DNA of 64,000 nt from Leucaena leucocephala (taxonomy: Eukaryota > Streptophyta > Magnoliopsida > Fabales > Fabaceae). The notes under the pieces were generated by a model. It did not search any database and was not told the DNA's origin. It was given only the letters and a program-made list of their open reading frames with translations. Below, in pieces: positions 21,601 through 33,048 of this stretch; position 1 is the first letter of the stretch, and every line of letters begins with the position of its first letter. The translations under genes and the position numbers were made by a program. The stretch is from the NCBI GenBank assembly GCA_037074615.1, contig CM073537.1, positions 14,651,989 to 14,715,988 of the forward strand. Direction: 5' to 3'.

Positions 21601-21875
21601 AAAGATGCTAGCTCTGATACTATTCATCATATTTATCCTCCCACCCCAATTAGGGGTTGGGGAAAGCCGCATGGAATTCTTTCTTTAGTGAGAAATATAC
21701 AATTGCATTTTTAGAAGTTCAAAACAGGCAGTAGAGTCGGGGTCGAACCTTGATCAACATGTTCTTCACCCTGATGTCCCTCATCATAGAAATTACCACT
21801 TCTTGATAATGACCTAGATGAGACCAGCGATTTGTACAGCAACTGAGAGAAAACCCAATCTCTAACACACTTCAT
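18660..21875 (-). CDS. TOC90: Translocase of chloroplast 90 (TOC90-like), complete, two coding exons
   Basis: An outer-envelope GTPase receptor of the TOC complex that binds transit peptides of chloroplast preproteins. Exon 1 is 21749-21875, starting MKCVRDWVFSQLL, a typical TOC90 beginning. Exon 2 is 18660-20926. The junction (CAAG|gt … ttag|GTTC) keeps frame and gives about 797 residues; Arabidopsis TOC90 has about 793. An AIG1-type G domain starts near residue 170, with the P-loop GKTGVGKS near 179-186, switch motif DTPGL and G4-like MTHS. The C-terminal half is the membrane M domain (KLSKSQKKEYLDELEYRE, HRYRC, GWDHDVGFDGIN, NAGQMAGAGQVAYGGSFEA). There is no long acidic A domain, which separates TOC90 from TOC159/132/120. 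The open frame extends 5' of the acceptor to an ATG at 20972, but that part is intron. No disabling change seen. Confidence 0.93.
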
Positions 21876-23032
21876 CCTTCAGCAAAATAAGAAAAGAAAT
21901 TTAATCAGATCATTTAAAAGCATGGCAGCAATAACGTCTCAAAACAAATAATAAACATCAACCCAAAATATTTATGGCATGTGATCAAGAACTCAGCAAA
22001 ATGATTATCAGCATCTGCTCCACGACCAGTTGTTCATTAAAATACAAAATACAGTAATACACAAGACACAGACACACTTCACTTATTATCAATCTCAAAC
22101 AAATAAAAAATGTCACATAGTTGATCCGAAAAACCGAGGAAAAACAGAAAACAGAGTTTTGCAGTTTACGTGTGAGAAACATGTAAACCTACAAGGTCAA
22201 CATAATTGGAGAAAGATTCTTAAAGGAACCTCAACTAATTCCCTCTTCATTTTAAAGGATCCAATCAATATGCAATTGTAAATCATCCTAGGAACTAAAT
22301 AACATTTAATACTCATTTGTTTTTAGGCACTGCAGTAAATGAGGACAAGGCACTAGCAGTTGTTGCTGTAAGACACAATCAGATGACTATAATTCGCATG
22401 AAAAAGAACTAAACCGGCAGTGAAAGAACAGAAACAATTTGACACGAATAATCAAGCATATCAATATCTCACAGATAACGTACAAAAACATAACGACCAC
22501 CAACTACTAATCAGAAGAAATTAAACAAAACAAAAAAAGTTTACCCCGACGATATTCTAGTCGGTTACTTAAATTTGGAGCATAAGCAGGTTTTGAGGAA
22601 TATACTGTAAAGAAAATAAATGTCTCTTCCGTCATGAGCTGGCTCGAAGGACCACACCAAATCATTTTAATGATTGTGTTCGCGTGAATTATGAGAAAAT
22701 CATGAATAAACTAAACTAAGAGACTTCTGAATCCTCATAAAGCAATACAACAGAGCGAAAAACGCTGCAAAACCCTAGTTGTAGGATGAATTCAGCGGAA
22801 ATCCGGAGCCCAAATGAGTGGGAATTCGAAAATTCCGAAACCGGAATAAGACCCAAATAAAATTTCAAAGGGTCAACAAAATGAAAAGTAAGAGCACGAT
22901 GGTTCACGAAGGCGAGGTAGATGAAGATTGTGGCATTAGTCAAAGACATGCACTTTCACCTACCCTCTTCTTGGATTTTCTTGAATAGCCACATTTTGCG
23001 CTTCATCGCTCACGCTGCAATACGAGGACACC
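21876..23032 (-). promoter_or_regulatory. TOC90 5' UTR/upstream region
   Basis: Upstream of the TOC90 start codon on the minus strand. Around 22700-23040 the composition is richer in G and C, and an AGGGTTTT motif, common in plant 5' leaders of organelle- and translation-related genes, occurs on the minus strand near 22775. A 5' UTR exon there, with an intron down to about 21,900, is likely, but I cannot fix its ends. Confidence 0.35.
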
Positions 23033-23048
23033 GTCATCATTTATATTT

Positions 23049-23230
23049 TTTTTTGTTACACCCAGTTTACCGGAGTTTTATCCGAATTACATTTGGATTC
23101 AACCCGCATCACTTACCTGGCTATGGTGGGTGAGTCTCCCAACAAGAATTTTCTGCGTACGCCAAAGCTCAAATTTAAGATCTCGCTTAAATAATACCGA
23201 GCCGCTTACCACTTACAATAACTTGTTAGT
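23049..23230 (-). mobile_element. tRNA-derived SINE, copy 1
   Basis: 182 bp in minus orientation, bounded by a 16-bp target duplication with one mismatch (GTCATCATTTATATTT at 23033-23048; GTCATCTTTTATATTT at 23231-23246). It shares with the other two copies the head GGTAAGCGGCTCGGTATT, the B-box region AATTTGAGCTTTGGCG, the block GGGAGACTCACCCACCATAG, and an A-rich tail. It lies just upstream of the TOC90 leader region. Confidence 0.82.
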
Positions 23231-23246
23231 GTCATCTTTTATATTT

Positions 23247-23636
23247 GCCCCAAAGATATAGAGTCAAGGACTTGGGCTATATTCATGGAGTTAAGTAGAT
23301 TTTTTTTCCAATGAAATGAATATTGAAACATTGATAGACACATATGGGCTAAAAGTGTATATTTTCTTAAGTTTAATTTTTAAGGTGTATTATTTTATTA
23401 TAGTTTTAATTATTATATTTAAAGAAACATCATAATTTTTTAAGTGAGACTAATTGAAAGCTCATCTTACCTAATATTAGTATCATATCTTTTAAAAAAA
23501 ATTATTTTAATTTTAGACATAGATAAGCCTAATCCCTTTTAAACAATTTTGTTAAAAAAAAAATTAGTTGAGTGACTTAACTTTATATATGTAAAACAGA
23601 TCAAAACACCTTATATATATAATAATGGAAGGGGTA
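23247..23636. other. AT-rich intergenic spacer
   Basis: Low-complexity A/T sequence; nothing recognisable. Confidence 0.5.
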
Positions 23637-24365
23637 TAGTATATTAGAATGTAGAGTAAAATACTCTAACATTCATTATATTTTACCTTAATTATATATA
23701 ATTATATAGACCTCCCATCTATTTTAAAAATATACAATTAAGTCTAAATTGTTAACTCCCTTAAGAATATCCTAAAAAGATACTTTTATAATTAAGACTT
23801 ATATTAAAATAAATTTTATTTACTAATTTAACCTCCATAATTACTAATTCCCTATTTTTGACTAAAATTGTTTAAAAAGATTAAGAGTTTTATTTTCCAT
23901 AATTTTCCTTTTTATTTTTATAAATAATTACTGTCTTAATATTTTTAATATATCAGGACAAAATTTTAAGTGATTTAATTAACATAAAGTTTATAAATTT
24001 TTAATTAATTAATTTAAAAAAAACATAATTAAATGATGTTATAAATGTAGAGTTTTATAACATATCGGAAATTTGGAAAATACATTATTAGATTTACTTT
24101 TTGATTGCATAAAATACATTATTAGATTTACGTTAAAGAGGGGTATTTTGGTCAATATAAAAAGCTTAAAGGTAAAACTTAATAGTCAATTAATAGTTGG
24201 ATAGATATAAATATAATCTCAAATATATAAAAGAAATTTATGTAACATATATTTTAATTTTAAAAAAAAATTATATATAAAGGTTTTTAAAATAGGTAGG
24301 AGGTTTTTATAATTTTAATAAAAAAAAGAGCAGTTATTAATATATTTTACTCTAGAATATACTAA
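23637..24365. mobile_element. Candidate long-TIR element, about 730 bp
   Basis: The ends form imperfect inverted repeats of roughly 90-100 bp. The left end, TAGTATATT…AGAGTAAAATA then GACCTCCCATCTATTTTAAAAA, corresponds in reverse complement to the right end, with AAAACCTCCTACCTATTTTAAAAA and TAGAGTAAAATA. There is no transposase frame and no target duplication I can defend, so the superfamily is unassigned; long TIRs suggest a Mutator-derived element. Confidence 0.45.
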
Positions 24366-25672
24366 TTTAAATATATATATATTATTTGACATGACTAATT
24401 AGAACAATTTGAATTAATTATGATATAATTATTAGAATTCTCGTTCACATTCATTGAAAAATTAGAGTTTTTTTAATGAACGACTTACATATTATATAAT
24501 CAACTTTATATTAGATTTAACTTCTATTAGTATATAATTTTTTTATTTAAAAAAGGTTTTACTTTTTTAGTAAAAATTATGCGGTATTCTCTAACTAATA
24601 GCTTTAAAATTAATCTTCTAAAAGCGTAGAGATTATTAAAGTAAATTTTATTTATCCCAACAAATTTTTCTTTTCATACATACGGCCTAGGTTAAACCTA
24701 AAATATCATATTTAAGGGTCTAGTTATCTATCAGTTGTGTTATTTTGTTTCTTTTGGTAAAAGAAATTTTAGAAAAAATTGGGCTCAGCCCCGATTTAAA
24801 ATAAGGGTGAACTCTCCTTTCTTTTTTAGCGATATCAATATTTATTAATTATCCTAAGACGTAAACTTAAGTATTTAAGAGTTAGGATACTTCTCTAAAT
24901 ACTATGACTAAAATTATAATAAAATAATACTATTCAGTGATTAAATATATTTTAAATTATTATATATCTTATTTATTACGATTGTATTAATTTTTGTTGG
25001 TAGAAAAAAAATCTGAAACTAGATTCAAAGAGAGTAAATTTTGATTGGGCCCTTCTTTCTTCAATAGCCCAATAAAAGAAGTCAAGCTTCTAGCGGACCG
25101 TGTTTTGAAAGGGGGCGAAAAAGATTTATTAACATAAAAAGTAAATAACCTATCGTCCCTTGGTTAAATTAGTGAAGGGATAAAATATATAACTATTTTT
25201 TATCTAAAAAAAGATATATAACTATTTAAAGCGTATTCAAATTTTAAAGAGTATTACTTTGTTGTAATTCTAGTCGCGGTACTTGGGGAGACATCTTAGC
25301 TCTTAAGTGTCTAGGTTTACCCCTGAGGGTAATAGATAGCTCGTCATGCCCGACATTAGTATCACTTAGGAAGAAGTGAGATTTTACCCTGCCCTTAAAT
25401 CGTAAGTGAGCCCAACCCCTTTTTAAAAAATTTTGTACAAAAAAAAATATGTAAAAAGTAGATATAACCAAGTTCTGAAATAAACAAAATCATTTGAAAA
25501 ATGCTGTAGATACCCCTCCCGTTAGACGTCATGTTTTTGAAAATGAGTATGCAACAAAAATCAATCGAACAAATTTGTACAAAAATAAGTTCGACTGAAG
25601 TAATCAAAAAAGAAAAAAGAGAGTAAAAAAATGTATTATTTAAGAAACTTTTATCTGTTGGCATCTCTCACT
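24366..25672. other. AT-rich intergenic spacer with one dispersed-repeat copy
   Basis: Mostly A/T filler. It contains a copy of the unclassified dispersed repeat at about 24820-24975 and nothing else that I can support. Confidence 0.5.
24820..24975. repeat. Unclassified dispersed repeat, copy 1 of 4
   Basis: Shares the order AAGAGTTAGGAT…ACTATGACTAAAATTATAATAAAATAATACT…AAATATATTTTAAAT with segments at 34590-34740, 54595-54765 and 57640-57795. No clear terminal repeats or target duplication. Confidence 0.45.
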
Positions 25673-25960
25673 CTATCTATTAATTGCTAACACTTTTGTG
25701 TAATTAGTATGACCTGCATACCATGATTTCTCTACGTCACCTTTCAACCTCTCAAATGGACGATTATAAAGATCCTCTTCAAACGCATTTAGCATTTCTC
25801 CAAGACAATCATCCTCACACACGGTTGTGTCGAATTCATTAGATGCACAATTTATGGGAGCACCCAATCCCTAAATACATCATTTGTCTTGCCATGCCTC
25901 ATCCAGCCAATATAACTTTGATCACTCCACCCACACACTCACTAAATGACGTAACAGCTC
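25673..25960 (-). pseudogene. CACTA (En/Spm)-type transposase fragment
   Basis: A 64-codon frame (25673-25867) with LGEMLNAFEEDLYN and LKGDVEKSWYAGHTNYTKV resembles the part of plant CACTA TNP2-like transposases that follows the N-terminal domain (pattern: acidic Asn/Glu stretch, LYPGC-like motif, TKLS-like motif). Upstream, 25870-25960 carries a weak continuation in another frame (WMRHGKTNDVF). The fragment is short, broken, and has no visible ends. The family call is from memory of motif order and is tentative. Confidence 0.4.
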
Positions 25961-26458
25961 AAATGGCCTAATTTGCTTTCCATATATAGCAACAACCTAA
26001 ACAAGGGACACTAATTTACTTTTTAGGAGGCTGTTTATATTATTTGATTTATCTTTTTTATTAGGGTTTAGCTTTTTTATCTTTTTTATAAATTAGGGAC
26101 ACTAATTTATCTTTTTTATTAGCGTGCTTTTTAGAAAAAAAGTTTAAGTGAGTTAACTCTCAGGTATTCACTAGAGTTAGGGCATACTTTATTTCATGCT
26201 CAAATAACACTTATAGATATACTTACATATTACCTACTAATAAAATTCTCATATCGACAGTAAGATTTGAACTCATGACATTGTAAATTAAATTATGAGT
26301 CAACTCTTTACTAATACTTGATCAATCTTTGTTGGTAGCTCCTCAAATGACTTTATTTGTTTATATTCGAACAACATCGAACAATTTTTATACCATTTTC
26401 TCTTTAATAAATATCACACAAACTCTGTTTCTTATATGTTTATTATGAATTAATTAAT
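25961..26458. other. AT-rich intergenic spacer
   Basis: No coding frame or defined repeat recognised. Confidence 0.5.
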
Positions 26459-26722
26459 TACTCCTCCGGTCCTTAATATATAATATATTTAATTAATTTG
26501 ATTAGATTAATAAAATTAGTTAAGTTAGTTAATTTGATATGATTTTTTAAAATAAAATAACTATTTTCCTTAACCCCTCTCTCTTCCTCTCACTTGATTA
26601 TTGTTGAGAAAGTATCAATAGAGATAATTTAAGAAAAAGTTAATAAATATAAGAAATAAATATAACATTTAATATCAAGATTAACTTCATAATTAAATTA
26701 AATATTAAAGATAAAATGAGTA
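26459..26722. mobile_element. Stowaway-like MITE, copy C
   Basis: About 264 bp, beginning TACTCCTCCGGTCCTTAATA. Same internal block order as copies A and B but more diverged; the right end is decayed (AAAATGAGTA). TA at both ends. Confidence 0.68.
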
Positions 26723-26826
26723 ATATATACTACTAACTAATTCAAATTCGATTACTGTCAACTTGTAGAGCAGCTCTCCCATATCGTATGCGAGCTTATG
26801 CGTGTCTTTAATTTGTTTTGCCCAAT

Positions 26827-27013
26827 GCTAACAAGGGTTAGTCTAAATGGTAAGTGATCAGGTATCGTTTAAGCAAGCTCTTGAGTTTGAGCCTTGACGT
26901 ATATAGAAAATTTCTGTTGGGAGACTCACCCACCATAGCCAGGTGTGCGATACGGGTCAGATCCGGATATAGTTGGAGTAAATCTCCGGTGAATGGGGTA
27001 GGCAATAAAAAAA
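26827..27013 (+). mobile_element. tRNA-derived SINE, copy 2
   Basis: 187 bp flanked by a perfect 14-bp duplication TTGTTTTGCCCAAT (26813-26826 and 27014-27027). A-box-like GGTTAGTCTAAATGG near the 5' end, B-box-like GAGTTTGAGCC about 50 bp later, family block GGGAGACTCACCCACCATAG, tail AATAAAAAAA. This is the clearest of the three copies and sets the orientation of the family. Confidence 0.88.
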
Positions 27014-27027
27014 TTGTTTTGCCCAAT

Positions 27028-27520
27028 AAAAAAAAAGCTTTGCACGCAAGACCTTGCTTATAGGGCATTAATTTATAAGTTCGTTTGACTTGATTAAACC
27101 ATTATTGGCAATTTTCTAATAAGTTTCTAGGAGTTTTAGGGTTTCAAACAGAAAAATAAAATAAAAAATGGTCATGTATGTCACTCAAGAGAGTCAACCA
27201 TGTGAAAATGGAATGTGAAAAGAAGGACAACGCATCAAAATTAGAAATCTTGCCAAAGATTACGAAAGGGAAAGCTACCTGTTTTTCCTGCGACTAGCCA
27301 TGAAAACTTGAAAGCACATTAAATATGTCTTGTTAATAATAGGATGTTGTGTAGATGGAGAGGATCTCCTCGTCATCCTTCCAACTTGGACCACCCCCCC
27401 ACTCGGTTCAAAATTGAGGGCAGAAAGGGAAGGAAATTATTAGTGTGATGATCACAATCAATAATAATATAGGAAAAATTATTCCCAACAACTCACTTAT
27501 ACAAGTTATTTATTTTAAAA
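27028..27520. other. Intergenic spacer
   Basis: AT-rich with a short C run (CCCCCCC) near 27394; nothing recognisable. Confidence 0.45.
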
Positions 27521-27788
27521 GGAAAATTATTTTTGAAATTCCTATAGTTTCTTTCTATTTTTAATTTAGTTCCGGTATATTTTTTTCTTTTTATTAAATT
27601 TTTAATTTTAATTTTACTCTATTAACACTGTTAACCTTTGTAATTTTGCGTTGCTAATATTATTAATTCATGTATAGAAGCTAATTATGATAACAGAGTA
27701 AAATTAAAAGATTTAATAAGGATAAAAACATATAAGTACCAAATTAAAAATTGAAGAGAACTATGTACCTAAAGATAAGTAGTTTTCC
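27521..27788. mobile_element. Candidate foldback element, 268 bp
   Basis: Two arms of about 100 bp form an imperfect inverted repeat: the left arm has CCTATAGTTTCTTTCTATTT, TTTTTAATTTAGTTCCGGTA and TTTAATTTTACTCTATTA; the right arm in reverse complement has AGGTACATAGTTCTCTTC, TTTTTAATTTGGTACTTATA and TTTAATTTTACTCTGTTA. Flanks TATTTTAAAA and CTTTCTAAAA could be a decayed target duplication. Confidence 0.55.
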
Positions 27789-28092
27789 CTTTCTAAAATC
27801 TCTAATGATAAATACGCATAGTTCAACTTGTAAATTTATACTGTTGTTATTAGAGTGGTAAATATTGTTCAATCTGTAAATCTACACTATTTTAGTGAAA
27901 AACACTTGTGATTAGACTAATAAATGTATCTATGTGTGAGTAGTAAATTCAATGTTATGTTCTTTGTAAATGAATAGTGAGTAAAGTAGTATCTAATATT
28001 TTGATGTTATTTTCCAATTATATTATATACTTTAATTTTATTTATGGTATATCAAGTATCTAATGTTATTTATAGTACCCTAATTTGATTTA

Positions 28093-28244
28093 GGATATGT
28101 TTGGATAGAGAGAAAAGTGAGGGAAAAATAGAGGGAGAGAATAGTATAAAAGAAAATGTCTTAAAATGGTAAAAAATTATTATTTTTGGGTTTTCCCTTA
28201 TAATATTTTTTTCTCCCTAATTTTCTTCACATCCTAACATAGGG
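28093..28244. mobile_element. Short PIF/Harbinger-like MITE
   Basis: 152 bp; ends GGATATGTTTGGAT and, in reverse complement, CCCTATGTTAGGAT, with TTA on both sides (28090-28092 and 28245-28247). Three-base TTA/TAA duplications and GGn(4-6)GTTTGG ends fit Tourist-type MITEs. Confidence 0.5.
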
Positions 28245-28247
28245 TTA

Positions 28248-29199
28248 GAGTGTATTTAGCATCATAAACCATAAATAAGATCATGGTGTTGAATGTTATT
28301 GGAAAATAATATTAGGAGGTGTTAGGTGTATTAGAAAAATATCATCATAGTATTTGTACACCATAAATAAGATTCATAAATAAAATTAAAGTATTGTGTG
28401 GAAATAATGCTACTTTACTTTTAAATAATTTCTTAATTTAGTGTTTCAGAGTAATTTTTTCGTATCAATATTACTCCAGTTACGAATGTGACCCCACATT
28501 TTTGCATTTCATATCCCTTTCATTTATTTATTTTTGTATTGTACGTTGTGGGGATAGGACTATCAATATAACTAGGAGAATGTGGGGTTCAACTCTATAT
28601 ATGCCCTATACTTTCATAACCCTCTCTGCATTTCTCTGTGAGTTAGATTGCATTCAATTTTCTCTGTCCTTCTATATATGTTTTCTTTCCTTTTTTGCTA
28701 CATTCAATCCATTTCCTACTTGTGATAAAGTGTCTAGAAGTTTTGAGATCTCAAGTAAAATTGTTGGAGGGGAATAGTGCAATGCACCCAATTTGAATAT
28801 AATTTATTTTAACTTTCTTAGCTGCAAAATTATTTAGCAAATCCTTATAATGTAATAAAGTGACAAAGTATTTATTGTGTCTCAACAAAAAAAAAATAGT
28901 TTGTAACATTTCAATCTTAATAAATAATATGTCTGACCCATTTAATTTGAATATTGTATCATAGTTTTCTCTTATGGAATTTAGGCAATTCTAATAAAAA
29001 ACTTCTTCAATAGAAATAATTGTTATAGATATAATTGAAAGTTAAGATGCAAATTTACTTATAAATTATTGGTGAATGTGCACAGATTGTAGTATAAAGT
29101 TTTTTTAATATATAAAATGTACATAAAAATTTTAAAATGATGTAAAAATATAATGACTAAGTCTGTTAATTTTTGTGTGAGACCCACACTACTATCTAA
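28248..29199. other. Intergenic spacer
   Basis: AT-rich. A 91-codon open frame at 28502-28777 shows no domain and has no supporting context, so I do not call it a gene. A TATATATGCCC motif near 28594 could be read as a TATA box but nothing follows it. Confidence 0.4.
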
Positions 29200-29706
29200 G
29201 TGTGTGTTTGGATAAGATTTTAAAAAAGGGCTTATGAAATAAATGGGTTTTTGGACAGCTTATGGAAAATGGCTTTTAGAGAAGAGATTATGGAAAAAAA
29301 GTAGTTTTGGATAAATGAGTGTTTGGATAGTTGTTACAAGAAGGGGTTTTGTAATTGAAAAATTACTAAAAAGGGTATGTATGAGAGATGAGAGATGAGA
29401 GGGGGTAAAAAAGATAGATGAGAGAGGAGAGAGGGTGGAGAAGATAGATGAGAGATGAGAGATAGTGGAAAAGATAGAGGAGAGGGGAGAGAGGGTGTAA
29501 GAAAAAATAAGGGTAAAATAGTAATTGAGTAGTTGAAAAGTGTTTTTACTCTTCCAAAAGTTATTCTGACCAGCTTATCTGAAACCATGGTTTGGTCTAG
29601 AAACCCGTTTGAACAAATATGATTGTTTGTTTTAAAATTTCTCCAAACTGAGATTTTGCCTAATTTTTTTTTAAAACTATTGTTTACCAATAAACCAAAC
29701 AGGCCC
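29200..29706. mobile_element. PIF/Harbinger-like MITE, 507 bp, copy 1
   Basis: Ends GTGTGTGTTTGG and (reverse complement) GGGCCTGTTTGG, flanked by TAA (29197-29199 and 29707-29709). The interior has a GA-rich minisatellite of GAGAGATGA-type units (about 29383-29500). The outer 150 bp on each side match the element at 35050-35773. Confidence 0.65.
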
Positions 29707-29830
29707 TAAGTATAAAAAGTAACGGGCATTATATTGCACATTAACGTTTTGTACTATTTTATAATTTTAGGGGCATTTTTTTACACCAAAGGAATTTTAT
29801 GGTGCTAGGGGCACATTTGTAAAGACCATG

Positions 29831-30432
29831 GCCTTGTTTGTTTTCTTGTTTTGAAAACAAGTTTCTATTTTTTAAAATAAAAAACTTGTAATTTATTTTT
29901 AGTTAGTTTTTTTTAAATATTAATAAATTTTTAAATATTATAAAACTAAAACAATTTTTAGATGTTTTTTATTTTTATTTTGAAAAATTTGGAAACCCTT
30001 TCTTCTCAGTTTGAGGGCTTAAGGCCGCCATGTGTCCACCGTCAACACCGGCCATCCGCCTCCGTGTGTCCCTCTAGCCACTGCCATGTGCCACGTATCC
30101 CTGTCAGCCACCACGTCACCTTTAATGACTAGCGATCACTAGGGGTTCCCATTGTTAAAGGATTAGTGATGAAATTAGCAACCGAATTCCATTCTGTCAT
30201 TAATTTCCTGTTTTTTGTAATGGGTACATGGGATCTATATAGCCGATTGGGATGCGTTATATAAAGTGAGTAAATCAAACAATTCTTTTCTGATTGTTTT
30301 ACATTTTTTGTTTTCAAAATGTAATATTTTAGAGTAATTATCCAATCAATTTTTTTTTTCAACACCTGCTTTTAAAAACAATTTTATAAAAATGTTTTGA
30401 TAAAAAAATTGAAAACAAAATCAAACAAAAGA
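29831..30432. mobile_element. Possible TIR element with GC-rich core
   Basis: The left end GGCCTTGTTTGTTTTCTTG resembles the reverse complement of the right end (GCTCTTTTGTTTGATTTTG). The core at 30000-30120 is unusually GC-rich, with repeated CACGT/CCATGTG words. No target duplication could be fixed. Low certainty. Confidence 0.3.
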
Positions 30433-31689
30433 GCAATTTCCCCCAAAACTTTTCTTTTACTTCTATTATTCAATAGGTGTGGGGCCTAAGGCAATGGCTT
30501 AAAGAGAGCCACAACCTTGCTTGGAAAAGGCATGGTCTTCTATTACAATTTAGATTCGATTTGCTAATATATATATATATATATATATATGTAATATAAT
30601 ATGTATATGTACACATAACTTGTTTTATCTAATAATTGGTCAAAAAAATTTAGATGGAATAAATTAATTTTCTATTGTGTTTAGGGACAACTATGGGAAA
30701 AACCATATTTTTTTTTTACCTTGGAAAAACCAGAAATTTATATTTCCGGTTTGAAATGGATTCGAAGACGAGGTAACACAGTATATTTCCCATCAATATT
30801 TCAAATTTCTTTTATATCCATATATAATATAAAAATCTTTATAAAATTAATAATGGTAAGATTCAAACTTAATCATTATGAATTATACTGACCACGTGTG
30901 GACCTTGCAATGTGTTATATGAAATGTGATATATAAATTATTTACACTATTTATAATTAATTGAAAGTGTGACAAATTATTCATTTTACCTTGCTATTGT
31001 GTTGTATTCTTTTGCTTTTTTTTTTTTTTGCCAACATATTGAGTTGTATTCACTTAATCACTGTTTTGATCTTTCAATTTGTTATTTATAACAAATTTAA
31101 AAATTGTTAAATATTAATGGTAACGATTCAAACGTAAAGTTCAAAATGTTTGTTTTAAAACTAAAATAATTATATAATTATCAGTATTTATAATACATAT
31201 AAAAACTAAAAAGTAGAGTGATTTAAGTTATATTTATTGCCAGATAAAAGCTATTATCTCCGTTTCTAATTATAAGATATACTTAACTAATTTAGGTAAA
31301 TTAATTATAAAGATTATATGTTAATTTTTCTAAAATATCTCTTAATTATATATCGAAATCATATAGGATATATTGAAAAAAATTATAATTTTTAAAGATA
31401 AAGTAAGGAGTATTGTTTTGGTATGTTTATAGAGTGGACACGGTTGATGTCGGACAACTACTGGTATACATATTTGGATATATAAGTCAGAAAAATAAAA
31501 TTATTATATACTAATTAAATGTCACTTAGCCCAATAAAATTATTATATATTAGAAAAAATTATAAATTTAGAAGATAAAATGAACTAAGATACTCCAATT
31601 TTTAATATAGGATCTAATTAAGAATTTAATATTAATTTTAAATATAAAACTTATTTTTTATATTTATTATTTTTTTTATAAATTATCTA
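30433..31689. other. AT-rich intergenic spacer
   Basis: TA microsatellite at about 30568-30591. A decayed Stowaway-like stretch lies at about 31255-31415 (starts CTCCGTTTCTAATTATAAGA, ends AAGTAAGGAGTA). Otherwise nothing recognisable. Confidence 0.4.
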
Positions 31690-32176
31690 GAAATGAGACT
31701 ATCGTCAAACTCTTGTCAATCTGTTTTTGCCCAACCCAAATAATGGCTCCATTACTAGCCATGGCTACTTGAGAATACATATGTAGACCGTCTAAGGTCC
31801 ACAATTCTTCAGAATCCATATGTAGACACTCAAGGTCCCAAATTCTATATCTTTCATCAACCCTATGTTTAATGAATACATTTCCACTCCATTCACACCC
31901 TCTGTGTTGTCCCTATGAAAACCCTCATTCTCATCATAATAAGACCCAGAACCATAAATGTTAATTATCTTGTAATGGTTCTAAACCCAAATCCTATAAA
32001 CACTTTACCGTTAAAATCAATAGTTCTGGGTACCTCTCTGACCCCCCTTAATAGTTGGATTCCACAGTAGGAGTTTATCAGGAGACCAATGATCGAAGAG
32101 TTCAACGCAGAGCAAGCAGTTTGCTGGAACCAAGGACAACGATCCTAACATGTGGAGTCTTAAAACTTGAGAAATG
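31690..32176 (-). pseudogene. F-box/FBA gene fragment (partial duplicate of the 33049-34380 gene)
   Basis: Closely matches the middle of the intact F-box gene (about 33600-34040), covering its FBA region, e.g. the equivalents of GSIIWVGRKEID, VNGVEVYSLNTGSW and NDYKIVKIYGYGS. It lacks the F-box and the C-terminal third. A unit of about 38 bp (31771-31807) is duplicated in tandem at 31810-31845, and small indels break the frame. It is a partial segmental copy about 1.5 kb from its source. Confidence 0.85.
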
Positions 32177-33048
32177 CTCGAAAGACTGGTGTTAAAACCC
32201 CCTTGTCCTCTAAGGAGGATCCCAGTTAATACTCTAAGGAATGCGGGGAATTTTATGGCATGGGTTCTGGCTTTGGTTGCTAATGATGGTTTTCAGTTGG
32301 TTTTCTGGTTTTTGCTTCAATTTTGGTTTCTTTTCGTTCTTATTTTGTTTGTGCTGGAATAAGAGTGTTGGTAGTCATTAGTCATCTTGTATAAGTGGTT
32401 AGTTTTTCTCTTATATATTTGATGAGAAATTAACCATTGTTTCTATGTCATAAATTCAGACTTTCTTATCATATTTGTGCAGGAAAAAAAATAAGCATAT
32501 GAATTATTCGAGATAAATGATCTAAACTGCAATGATTCAGTTCAACAAACCAACATATTTTTTTCATTAAAATCCATCAGAAATGAAATGAACGGGAAAG
32601 AAAATAAAATTTACTTCACCTACTTTTGTTTGCTCTCATATAATATAAAACTATTGGCATAATCCATGGATCCTAGATAATCCATACATCAGAAATCTTA
32701 TATCTTTGAAACATAAAGATAACAACCTGAAATCATATATATATATATATAGGCACATATCCATATGTCAGATAAAATTTATGAACAATTAATCAAATGA
32801 TCATACATCAAAAGTACTTAAACAAAGTACATTTACGATGTAATACCTAAGATTTAGAATCAGGTTCTTGAATGTGTTAAAACCCAACTTTTATGAAAAT
32901 AAAACGGCTAGCTAGCAAGAATAAAAAGGTTGAAAGATAATTTCTATTAGATAGCTGCTTGTAAGTATCTTACTCACAACTCTCTAATAGCCAAGAGATA
33001 GATATGTATTGAGAATTCCACTTATTTCTCAACATACTCCTAAAGTAA
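32177..33048. other. Spacer downstream of the F-box gene
   Basis: A 62-codon plus-strand open frame at 32174-32362 has a hydrophobic C-terminus but no recognisable domain. The remainder is AT-rich and probably includes the F-box 3' UTR near 32950-33048. Confidence 0.4.

Noticed and set aside
21605..21625. Primer-site-like sequence GCTCTGATACTA in the TOC90 intron
   Set aside because: One mismatch to the copia primer site, but no LTR-like ends next to it and no internal domain. Probably chance or a relic beyond recognition.
28502..28777. 91-codon open frame downstream of a TATA-like motif
   Set aside because: No domain, strongly hydrophobic AT-driven composition, no start context or introns to support it.
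29338..29520. GA-rich tandem units considered as a CRISPR-like or satellite array
   Set aside because: Units vary in length, lack spacers and lie inside a MITE. This is a eukaryotic nuclear sequence.
32174..32362. 62-codon frame next to the F-box fragment, weakly reminiscent of a LINE C-terminus
   Set aside because: The similarity is too vague to defend and there is no RT or RNase H motif nearby.
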